Source of the DNA: Actinomycetes bacterium
Lineage (GTDB): Bacteria > Actinomycetota > Aquicultoria > CAJVYJ01 > JAUVQD01
Direction of reading: 5' to 3'
Assembly: GCA_030598355.1 (NCBI GenBank)
Contig: JAUVQD010000042.1
Span: forward strand, 1 to 8,805
DNA length: 8,805 nucleotides
The notes below the pieces were generated by a model that was given only the letters and a program-made list of their open reading frames with translations, made no database searches and was not told the DNA's origin. Numbering within the stretch: position 1 is the first letter of the stretch; the number at the start of each line of letters is the position of its first letter. Positions 1 to 5,236 of the stretch are shown one piece after another. The position numbers and the translations under genes were made by a program.

Positions 1-287
1 CTGCTTTCGGCCAACTCCTTCTATCGCATCGCGTCAGACCTTATATCTGATCTTTCAAAAGCTACGATGAATACGATCTTCTTTTGTATGAAGATGAGAA
101 GAGATTTATCTTTTTTGAGGCTGCCAAGGGGCCGGGCGAAGACATTTCAGAATCATGGGCAAACTTTGTCTTAAAAGATAAGACAAATGGTCGTGGCATT
201 GTTATGGATAAGTGGCGTTTTTTCTTTGACTATCCTGAATTTGTCAAGATGCGTTCCTTTATTAGGAAGCGTCTTGACCTTCAGTAG
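1..287 (+). CDS. C-terminal part of a possible zinc metallopeptidase-like protein, apparently frameshifted near base 58
   Basis: The gene enters from the left edge. Frame 1 is open from base 1 and reads LLSANSFYRIASDLISDLSK. Frame 3 is open from base 51, after a TGA at 48-50, to the TAG at 285-287. Joining the two at the AAAA run (57-60) gives one smooth protein, ISDLSK-SYDEYDLLLYEDEKR, as though one A were missing. The only start codon in the frame 3 segment is a TTG at 84 with no ribosome binding site, which argues against an independent gene. The tail has GEDISESWANFVL followed by WRFFFDYPEFVKMRSFIRKRL. That pattern resembles the region after HExxH in gluzincin-like peptidases, where the Glu of an ED-x-x-E segment is the third zinc ligand and a pro-glu/phe helix follows. 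The HExxH itself would lie outside the window, so the family call is inference. The end overlaps the convergent gene at 262-537 by 26 bases. Confidence 0.5.
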
Positions 288-537
288 TTTCATCCTCGAT
301 CTTCTTGTTTACCTCATCAAGCGTAGTTTTGCAGTGGGCCACCATCTCTGTTCGCATCTCAGGGCCGAGAGCCTTCATGCACTTCTCCATCATCTCGGGC
401 ATCTTTGTTTTCATGTTTTCCATCATCATTTTTTTGAAGCGATCCCGACACGGTGGGCATTTTGAAATAGCTATGCCAACGCCAATTGCCGATAATGCCA
501 GGCCCCCTATCACTTTTATTGCAGTACCTTTCGCCAT
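262..537 (-). CDS. Small Met/Cys-rich membrane-anchored protein of unknown function
   Basis: This is a 91-residue protein that I do not recognise. Residues 8-25 form one glycine/alanine-rich hydrophobic helix, expected to anchor the protein. It is followed at once by a CPPC motif (Cys27, Cys30). The next 40 residues are dominated by Met, Lys and Glu (KKMMMENMKTKMPEMMEKCM), with further cysteines at 53 and 69. There are 11 methionines in all. The C-terminus is acidic. Met clusters plus paired Cys could bind a soft metal such as copper or act in thiol redox, but this is inference from composition only. The ATG at 535-537 is supported by GGAGGT at 545-550, seven bases upstream. It lies 38 bases after the last tad gene and has its own promoter-like sequence, so it may be transcribed independently. 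Its 3' end overlaps the convergent plus-strand gene. Confidence 0.8.
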   Translation of the reverse strand: MAKGTAIKVIGGLALSAIGVGIAISKCPPCRDRFKKMMMENMKTKMPEMMEKCMKALGPEMRTEMVAHCKTTLDEVNKKIEDETTEGQDAS

Positions 538-544
538 ATTACCA

Positions 545-550
545 ACCTCC
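545..550 (-). promoter_or_regulatory. Strong ribosome binding site of the Met/Cys-rich gene
   Basis: On the minus strand the sequence reads GGAGGT with a 7-base spacer to the ATG at 537. It is one of the best Shine-Dalgarno matches in the window. The start is therefore well defined, and translation here does not depend on coupling to the gene upstream. Confidence 0.75.
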
Positions 551-560
551 AGTCATGTTT

Positions 561-589
561 ATATTATTAGCCTTCCTAGGGTACGTCAA
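561..589 (-). promoter_or_regulatory. Candidate sigma70-type promoter for the Met/Cys-rich gene
   Basis: Minus strand: TTGACG at 589-584, a spacer of exactly 17 bases, and TAATAT at 566-561. The -35 matches the consensus at 5 of 6 positions and the -10 at 4 of 6. Transcription would begin near 554, giving a leader of about 17 bases that contains the GGAGGT site. The -35 lies inside the last codons of the upstream TadE-like gene. This is a consensus match by eye only; no expression evidence is available. Confidence 0.4.
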
Positions 590-989
590 ACAAAATACCG
601 TTTGACCACTTGTCATAGACAAAGCTGGATCTTAAATGGAAGGTTGGGTTCCAACCAAACCCAGACAATGGACGATATTTGTATGATACATCCACACGTT
701 TCGGGGATGAAAAGGGAATGTAGCCCTTTTCGACAGAAATGACAGAAACAGCGATGTCTCGTGAAGTAATCGATGGATCTGATTCTCTAAGCACAGCCAA
801 GGCTTCGCTCTTTGCCAGGTCTTCCCTAACCACCGCTACCCGAGCGGCGGCTGCAGCGGCCCTTGTGACCACAGCTTTTCTCTGCCCGGCCTGGGCCAAA
901 CCAACCACGGCTATCATGACAAAAAGAAGTATTGGAGTTAATATGGCCAACTCAACTAGGGCTTGACCTTTTTCGTCAAAGAATCTCAA
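576..989 (-). CDS. TadE-like pseudopilin (second copy)
   Basis: This 137-residue protein has an N-terminal EKGQALVELAILTPILLF segment. The Gly8, four-residue spacer, Glu13-Leu14 and following hydrophobic helix (about 15-34) match the TadE-like domain. Such proteins are processed by prepilin peptidase and act as minor pilins or pseudopilins in Flp pilus assembly. An alanine-rich stretch (TRAAAAAARVAVV, from about residue 42) follows the helix, then a beta-rich domain of about 80 residues presumed to lie outside the membrane. The start is TTG at 987-989, inside a TTGA overlap with the stop of the TadG-like gene. There is no clear ribosome binding site, so translation is probably coupled. The stop is TAG at 576-578. 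It is shorter than the other TadE-like protein (147 residues), and similarity between them is limited to the N-terminus. Family assignment is good; the precise role is inferred. Confidence 0.8.
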   Translation of the reverse strand: MRFFDEKGQALVELAILTPILLFVMIAVVGLAQAGQRKAVVTRAAAAAARVAVVREDLAKSEALAVLRESDPSITSRDIAVSVISVEKGYIPFSSPKRVDVSYKYRPLSGFGWNPTFHLRSSFVYDKWSNGILFDVP

Positions 990-2194
990 TTTGATTCAAT
1001 CGCTCTAATTAGTTCGTATATTCCGTTCTTGTCCGCGACCGCTTTTTCTACACTGATCAGGGCAGGTCTGGTCTGCGTGATAGATGGCGGCATTATGCCA
1101 ATTTTATCAAGCGCTTGACCTACGTATCCACCCATTACGCCATAGTCACTTTCTAGCCTTCTGGCTTTGTGGCCAACTAGATTGATAGAGTCAAGAATGC
1201 GCCCCATCCCGCCAGACATGACCTTCAGGGCTTTATTTTTTGAGAAGAGATTTTTGATTGCGTCCTCTCCAATTATCATGTCGTCTGGTGTATCTGCGAC
1301 AACAGCTGCGGCTATCGCAATGTTGTCCCCGGTTTCTATTCCACCGAGCATGGACGTGAAAGGAATAAGCGTGCTCGGATGATAGACAACAGCTACAACT
1401 TTGTCCTGGAGGCTTCCTGATCCACTGTCCTTGTTCTTGAGCCGGTCAAGTTCGCGACGCCGGCGGTTCCTTTGACTCATCAAACCTCCAACACGTCCAC
1501 TCGTTTCATGAACTTTGCTGCGCAATCTTCTGACATCACGATGTTTTTTCATCGCTGGTTTCTTCAGGCCATCTTGGAGCAACTGCGTTTTCTTTTCTTC
1601 ATATTCTAAGATCGCCTCGTTCATTTCGCCTTTTGACTGGTCAATTCGACCTTCATATGTCGCAATCATTTTCGTCAAATCTTTCTGGCGCTGACTTGGT
1701 CCGGATTTTTCTGTAAAAAGTGGAACCGGAACTACCAGCCCGGAGTTCTTCTTGTCGTTTGCCTTGACCACCGACATACCATTAGCCGCGGAGTAAACCA
1801 TCGCCGACTTAACGACAGCAGCCTTCGTTCTCTCGAGCGCCTCAACTGGTTTTATCGTTGCTTTCTGAAAATCTAGTGGCACCTTAAATGAAGCGGATCC
1901 CGCTCCAGCGCTTGATATTGAAGCTATGGCGGCGGCCAGATAAAGTGCATCAAGCGTGGCATTTCTTGCCCAGATGGAGAAATCTATCACTCTTTTCGTT
2001 TCTGTGGCCTTACAGAGTGCATTGGCTCCGGCAAGAGCGGCAAGGTCAGCACTACTTTGCTGCCTTGTGCGCTCAATGGCCATTTCCGTTATCGCCAACG
2101 TCGTCATTAAGAGGATGAACACGAGTACGATCATGCCGATGAACAGAGGAAGAGTCGTGCCTGTCTCATTATGCCAGAGATGAAAATTCTTCAC
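986..2194 (-). CDS. TadG-like Flp pilus assembly protein with a basic coiled-coil insertion
   Basis: This 402-residue protein starts with a short N-terminus (NETGTTLPLFIG), one membrane helix at about 15-36, and then RTRQQSSADLAALAGA (43-58). That arrangement is typical of TadG and related TadE/G-like proteins, in which the helix is followed by an AD-AALAGA segment. The prepilin-type Glu at +5 is absent, also as in TadG. Most of the protein should lie outside the membrane. Residues about 165-257 are very rich in Lys, Arg, Glu and Gln and look like a coiled coil (for example SQRNRRRRELDRLKNK). After it, residues 263-305 return to an Ala/Val-rich globular pattern. The usual von Willebrand-type domain of long TadG proteins is not evident. 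Start: GTG at 2192-2194, 14 bases after the TadE-like stop; ATG alternatives lie too far inside. It overlaps the next gene by TTGA. Likely role: assembly or anchoring of the pilus at the cell surface. Confidence 0.75.
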   Translation of the reverse strand: MKNFHLWHNETGTTLPLFIGMIVLVFILLMTTLAITEMAIERTRQQSSADLAALAGANALCKATETKRVIDFSIWARNATLDALYLAAAIASISSAGAGSASFKVPLDFQKATIKPVEALERTKAAVVKSAMVYSAANGMSVVKANDKKNSGLVVPVPLFTEKSGPSQRQKDLTKMIATYEGRIDQSKGEMNEAILEYEEKKTQLLQDGLKKPAMKKHRDVRRLRSKVHETSGRVGGLMSQRNRRRRELDRLKNKDSGSGSLQDKVVAVVYHPSTLIPFTSMLGGIETGDNIAIAAAVVADTPDDMIIGEDAIKNLFSKNKALKVMSGGMGRILDSINLVGHKARRLESDYGVMGGYVGQALDKIGIMPPSITQTRPALISVEKAVADKNGIYELIRAIESN

Positions 2195-2208
2195 TTTTAC
2201 TTCAGCCC

Positions 2209-2652
2209 TTAAAGGCCCACATAGGGCTCGCGCCTTCCGCTAGCCCTGACCGTGATACCGATTGATTCGCTGCCGCCAAGCGCCGCGGTCGTTTGCCGAA
2301 TAAACGGGAGGAGCATCATCTTGCCCACAACAATAACCGTGACTCGTTTTCCGCTTTCTTCTACGGACAATTTTGGCTCCCCAACCAAAAATCCTGACCC
2401 TTTTGGGGAAGCGCTCACAATCTGGCGAACCCTTCTTAATGCTACCGATCGATCGTTGATAACAATCGCTGTTCTCATTCCCTCGTAAGCCGCATGATCT
2501 AAAATAGTACGCGTATTCACGATAAAAACTAATTGAAATATGCCGAAAATTATTAATAAGAGGATTGGCAATGCCAGCGCCAACTCTACAGCCATAGCCC
2601 CTTCCTGACCACTCCGCCGGAATCCATGCCCTTCTTTAGGCACTGCGTTCAT
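2209..2652 (-). CDS. tadE: TadE-like pseudopilin
   Basis: This is a 147-residue protein. Residues 17-45 (EGAMAVELALALPILLLI and onward) show the TadE pattern: Gly18, four residues, Glu23, then a hydrophobic helix to about 45. After the helix comes NTRTILDHAAYEGMRTA, resembling the conserved stretch of TadE-family proteins in which an alanine-rich helix follows the membrane segment. The rest is a small beta-rich domain facing outward. TadE is a pseudopilin processed by prepilin peptidase and required for Flp pilus formation in systems studied. The ATG at 2650-2652 overlaps the stop of the preceding Flp-like gene as ATGA. No good ribosome binding site is visible, so coupling is likely. The N-terminal leader of 18 residues is positively charged, as expected for such leaders. 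Confidence 0.85.
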   Translation of the reverse strand: MNAVPKEGHGFRRSGQEGAMAVELALALPILLLIIFGIFQLVFIVNTRTILDHAAYEGMRTAIVINDRSVALRRVRQIVSASPKGSGFLVGEPKLSVEESGKRVTVIVVGKMMLLPFIRQTTAALGGSESIGITVRASGRREPYVGL

Positions 2653-2855
2653 CTACGCTGCATTTCATCAGTCACGCCTTGGATGTCCTGGGTGCTATTG
2701 ACTGATATAAAGAACACGCTTTTGACCTTGGTAGTCCACCTGCTAAAGAGACTTGGTTCGGCAACGTTTAGCATGACTAGCAGAATCGCCATGAAGGTTA
2801 CTGTTATCAGCGCGTATTCAATCATCGCCTGCCCTTTTTCACCATCGGACCTCAA
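2649..2855 (-). CDS. Second Flp-like prepilin (68 residues)
   Basis: The N-terminus reads MRSDGEKGQAMIEYALITV. Gly8 followed by four residues and Glu-Tyr is exactly the G/xxxxEY site cut by the TadV/CpaA prepilin peptidase in Flp prepilins, and a hydrophobic helix runs to about residue 31. Compared with classical Flp pilins, the C-terminal tail is longer and polar, continuing about 35 residues past the helix (KVKSVFFISVNSTQDIQG). It could therefore be a minor pilin or a TadF-like pseudopilin instead of the main subunit. The start is TTG at 2853-2855 within a TTGA overlap with the upstream stop; no ATG precedes the motif. A weak GAAG-type site lies just upstream. The stop overlaps the tadE-like ATG. 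Prepilin identity is well supported; major versus minor role is not resolved. Confidence 0.8.
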   Translation of the reverse strand: MRSDGEKGQAMIEYALITVTFMAILLVMLNVAEPSLFSRWTTKVKSVFFISVNSTQDIQGVTDEMQRR

Positions 2856-3352
2856 ACTTCTTCAACCTTATATATTGATATTCGTGTTATAAGCGCATCC
2901 TGGGAGGCAAACCCCGTTTTCTTGATCACGGCAAACACTGCCAATCGCCTTTCCTTGTCATCAATTTGCAAAAATACCCCGCTCCACCCAATACCTTCAG
3001 TCAAACTGTCGCGCCAAACTATCCAATCCTCAAGCAACAAATCCGTGTAGAACAGTTGCAGCTCATCGGGTGTTAGCTCCGACTCAAGAAGGACAAACGA
3101 TTCCTTAATGTCCCCTTCATTTTTTTGCTTTTCGCTAAGCACTGATGTTCGCGGCGGTACCATAACAATATCCGCCACACTTTCTGATACCTTCGCAACC
3201 AATGCCTTTTTGCTTGATGGCTCGTTAATCTTGATTTCGGGATCAACTAAGGCCAACTCTTTTGGTTTTTGCTGTAACGAAAACACGTAAAGCACAACCA
3301 TTGCGGTTAATCCCAGTAAAAGTCCGAACAAAGCATGTTCTTTTTTCAGCAT
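2852..3352 (-). CDS. Membrane-anchored protein of unknown function within the tad operon
   Basis: This 166-residue protein is not one I recognise. A short basic start (MLKKEH) leads into a single hydrophobic helix at about 8-25, so it should be anchored with the rest outside the cytoplasm. There is no lipobox cysteine. A low-complexity linker rich in Lys, Glu and Pro (about 28-82) precedes a compact domain at about 84-166. That domain contains SELTPDELQLFYTDLLLEDW, then GWSGVFLQIDDKERRLAVFAVIKK. The pattern of a helix with FY and DW followed by beta strands resembles small domains found in many secreted bacterial proteins, but I cannot name a family. The ATG lies 3 bases after the Flp pilin stop, and the stop overlaps the second Flp-like gene. 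Its position between two pilins suggests a role in pilus assembly or pilin handling; this is inferred from context only. Confidence 0.8.
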   Translation of the reverse strand: MLKKEHALFGLLLGLTAMVVLYVFSLQQKPKELALVDPEIKINEPSSKKALVAKVSESVADIVMVPPRTSVLSEKQKNEGDIKESFVLLESELTPDELQLFYTDLLLEDWIVWRDSLTEGIGWSGVFLQIDDKERRLAVFAVIKKTGFASQDALITRISIYKVEEV

Positions 3353-3355
3353 CCG

Positions 3356-3529
3356 TTATCGCTTAATGCTCACACCTGATACTTCCGCGCGTATCTCGTT
3401 AAATTTGCTGGCGAGATCATCGCGGAAAAGACCTAGAACTGCCACCAAACTTAGGGCTACGATCACCAACAAAAGACCGTATTCTGTTAGAATTGACCCC
3501 ATTTCTGAACTCATGATCTTTCTCATCAT
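3356..3529 (-). CDS. flp: Flp-type major pilin precursor (57 residues)
   Basis: This short gene sits in the 187-base gap between tadC and the unknown gene. The translation begins MMRKIMSSEMGSILTEYGLL, continues with a hydrophobic run (LVIVALSLVAVLGLF), and ends in a charged tail (DDLASKFNEIRAEVSG) and TAA at 3356-3358. Gly11, four residues and Glu16-Tyr17 form the G/xxxxEY prepilin peptidase site; mature pilin would be about 46 residues, typical for Flp. AGGAGG at 3531-3536 is the best ribosome binding site in the operon. There are two adjacent ATGs, at 3527-3529 and 3524-3526; the second (56 residues) has the better 4-base spacing, while the first has only one base. It begins 10 bases after the tadC stop. 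The strong site plus exact motif suggests a highly translated main pilus subunit. Confidence 0.88.
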   Translation of the reverse strand: MMRKIMSSEMGSILTEYGLLLVIVALSLVAVLGLFRDDLASKFNEIRAEVSGVSIKR

Positions 3530-3530
3530 T

Positions 3531-3536
3531 CCTCCT
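3531..3536 (-). promoter_or_regulatory. Strong ribosome binding site of the Flp pilin
   Basis: AGGAGG on the minus strand is a full-length anti-16S match, unlike the weak sites of most neighbouring genes. It decides in favour of the paired ATGs at 3524-3529 and supports high translation of the pilin relative to the assembly genes. Confidence 0.75.
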
Positions 3537-3539
3537 TTG

Positions 3540-4304
3540 TCACTTCAAGAAATGCAAAAATGCCGGCCCGATTATGACGATCAAAAGGGACGGCAATATT
3601 AATCCCGCAATTGGGAAGAGCATCTTAACTGGAGCTGTTGCTGAAAGTTCTTGCGCCACTTCTTTTTGATGTGCGCGTCCGGATTTAGCTTGGTCTCTCA
3701 AGACCTCTGCTAAGGATGTCCCAAGCTTCTCTGTTTGTAAGAGAGCGGCGATAAACCACCTGACCTCATCAATGTCGCTCTTTTCCGCCGTTTCAATGAA
3801 TACTTTGCGCCGCGCTTTTCCAATCTCAATTTCGTCCATTGCGGATCTAAACATTTCAGATACAGAGTTATCGAATTTCTGGCAATAGATCCAAGCTGCT
3901 CTATCAAAACTTAGTCCTGCGTCAATCGCAATAGCTACCATGTCTGCGAAGTCCGGAAGGGTTTCTATAACGGAAGCGCGTCGCAATTTCGCTTTCCCAT
4001 ACCTCTGATATTTCGAAAACATACGAAACAAAAACAGAGCACTCACTGCCATGACCACACCTAATACAAACGAACCCGCTCCAATTAGACCGGTCAGAAA
4101 TCCAAAAGAAGCTAGCGTGCATTCTTTGATAAGTTTTATCTGTACAACTGAAAGGCGACCTGCATTGCTCAAGATCCTTGACTCATTAATACGGACAAGG
4201 GAATTGCGCCAACGCCAACTCAACTCGATTTTCGAAACAGTTTTCATAACCGAAAAACCAATCGCAATGCTAATGATCGGAATTAAGAAATCAAAAGTTC
4301 TCAT
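3540..4304 (-). CDS. tadC: TadC-like type II secretion F-domain platform protein
   Basis: This 254-residue inner-membrane protein has an N-terminal helix at 5-20, a hydrophobic region at about 64-94 (one or two helices) and a C-terminal helix at about 227-250. The T2SSF domain covers about 112-245. It contains LPDFADMVAIAIDAGLSFDRA (116-136) and the second-half signature TEKLGTSLAEVLRDQA (191-206), both typical of the TadB/TadC family. TadC pairs with TadB to form the platform on which the TadA ATPase acts during pilin polymerisation. Being the smaller, second F-domain gene after tadB supports TadC. The ATG at 4302-4304 overlaps the tadB stop as ATGA and has GGAG eight bases upstream. The stop TGA lies just before the pilin ribosome binding site. 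Confidence 0.92.
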   Translation of the reverse strand: MRTFDFLIPIISIAIGFSVMKTVSKIELSWRWRNSLVRINESRILSNAGRLSVVQIKLIKECTLASFGFLTGLIGAGSFVLGVVMAVSALFLFRMFSKYQRYGKAKLRRASVIETLPDFADMVAIAIDAGLSFDRAAWIYCQKFDNSVSEMFRSAMDEIEIGKARRKVFIETAEKSDIDEVRWFIAALLQTEKLGTSLAEVLRDQAKSGRAHQKEVAQELSATAPVKMLFPIAGLILPSLLIVIIGPAFLHFLK

Positions 4305-5236
4305 ACTTTAATCTCCAAGATACGACCGAGCATCAGAAAGCCAAGGAACTCGGCGACGATTGAAACAGAAAGCATCGTGAGACCAGCGGGGGTTGTGAAC
4401 AAAGGTTCCATATATGAAGGATCGATAACCATCACACCAATTAGTATTAGAAACGGCAATGAACCGATCACTTTTGCTGACAGCTTTGCTTGCGCGGTTT
4501 GAATTTCTAGATTCTTCTTTAGCCGGCGCTTCTCCTCAATAGCTGCAACTGTTAATTCAATCATCTTAATCAGATTTCCGCCGGCGCGTCGTTGAATAGA
4601 CAAGCCCATAATAACCATCTTTAATTCGTTCAACGGTACCCTTTGATACATTCGATCCAGCGCCTCGTCCAACGACATGCCCAAAGATACTTGCTCAATC
4701 ACAGTTCTTAGCTCTTCGCGTCCGGGGCTATTGACCTGCTCCACAGTGTGACTTATTGCTTGCTGAATCGACATGCCCGCAGAAAGGCCACCAGCAATTT
4801 GCTTAAAGATCAAAGGTAATTGGCGCCCAAATTCTTCGATCCTTTCACTTAGCCGTCTTTGCGCCCATATGTAAATCGCTAACGCGGCCGCGCCCAGTAA
4901 AGCCATGGTCTTCAAAAATGATCCCAGCCAAATCATTGAGACCGCGAAGACACCTAAGCCTGAGATCGCGAGGTGAAAAGCTAGTTTTTCAGGATTCTCA
5001 AATCCAGCATTGCGTAAAGGTGTGATCAAGCTTTTAATCAACCGGGTCCTTAGAAGCCATTCGCTTACCCATTTTTGAACCGCGATCGCTGGTTTTTGTA
5101 CCTGATCATCTAGCAAACGGGTTTCTATCCTTACCCACCGCCGGTATTTCGCCGGAACTTCTATTGCTTTCTCAACGACTAAGAATAGGAACGTTCCAAC
5201 GGATAGCGCTAATCCAAACTTGACGACAATAATCAT
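4301..5236 (-). CDS. tadB: TadB-like type II secretion F-domain platform protein
   Basis: This 311-residue inner-membrane protein has hydrophobic helices at about 3-21, 87-125 (probably two), 256-272 and 285-308. The T2SSF domain spans about 139-267. It has QLPLIFKQIAGGLSAGMSI (139-157) and IQRRAGGNLIKMIE (214-227), the paired cytoplasmic signatures of the family. Together with TadC it forms the membrane core that couples TadA hydrolysis to extension of the pilus. The ATG at 5234-5236 overlaps the tadA stop as ATGA, with GGAA at a suitable distance. The direct order tadA, tadB, tadC is the conserved core of Tad loci. No missing or odd residues are apparent. Confidence 0.93.
   Translation of the reverse strand: MIIVVKFGLALSVGTFLFLVVEKAIEVPAKYRRWVRIETRLLDDQVQKPAIAVQKWVSEWLLRTRLIKSLITPLRNAGFENPEKLAFHLAISGLGVFAVSMIWLGSFLKTMALLGAAALAIYIWAQRRLSERIEEFGRQLPLIFKQIAGGLSAGMSIQQAISHTVEQVNSPGREELRTVIEQVSLGMSLDEALDRMYQRVPLNELKMVIMGLSIQRRAGGNLIKMIELTVAAIEEKRRLKKNLEIQTAQAKLSAKVIGSLPFLILIGVMVIDPSYMEPLFTTPAGLTMLSVSIVAEFLGFLMLGRILEIKV

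Noticed and set aside
305..742. Long plus-strand open frame of 145 codons across the Met/Cys-rich and TadE-like genes
   Set aside because: It is antisense to two well-supported minus-strand genes, its composition is atypical, and it has no ribosome binding site or recognisable domain.
5083..5090. GCGATCGC palindrome
   Set aside because: I noticed only this copy, inside tadB codons; no sign of a dispersed repeat family or regulatory use.
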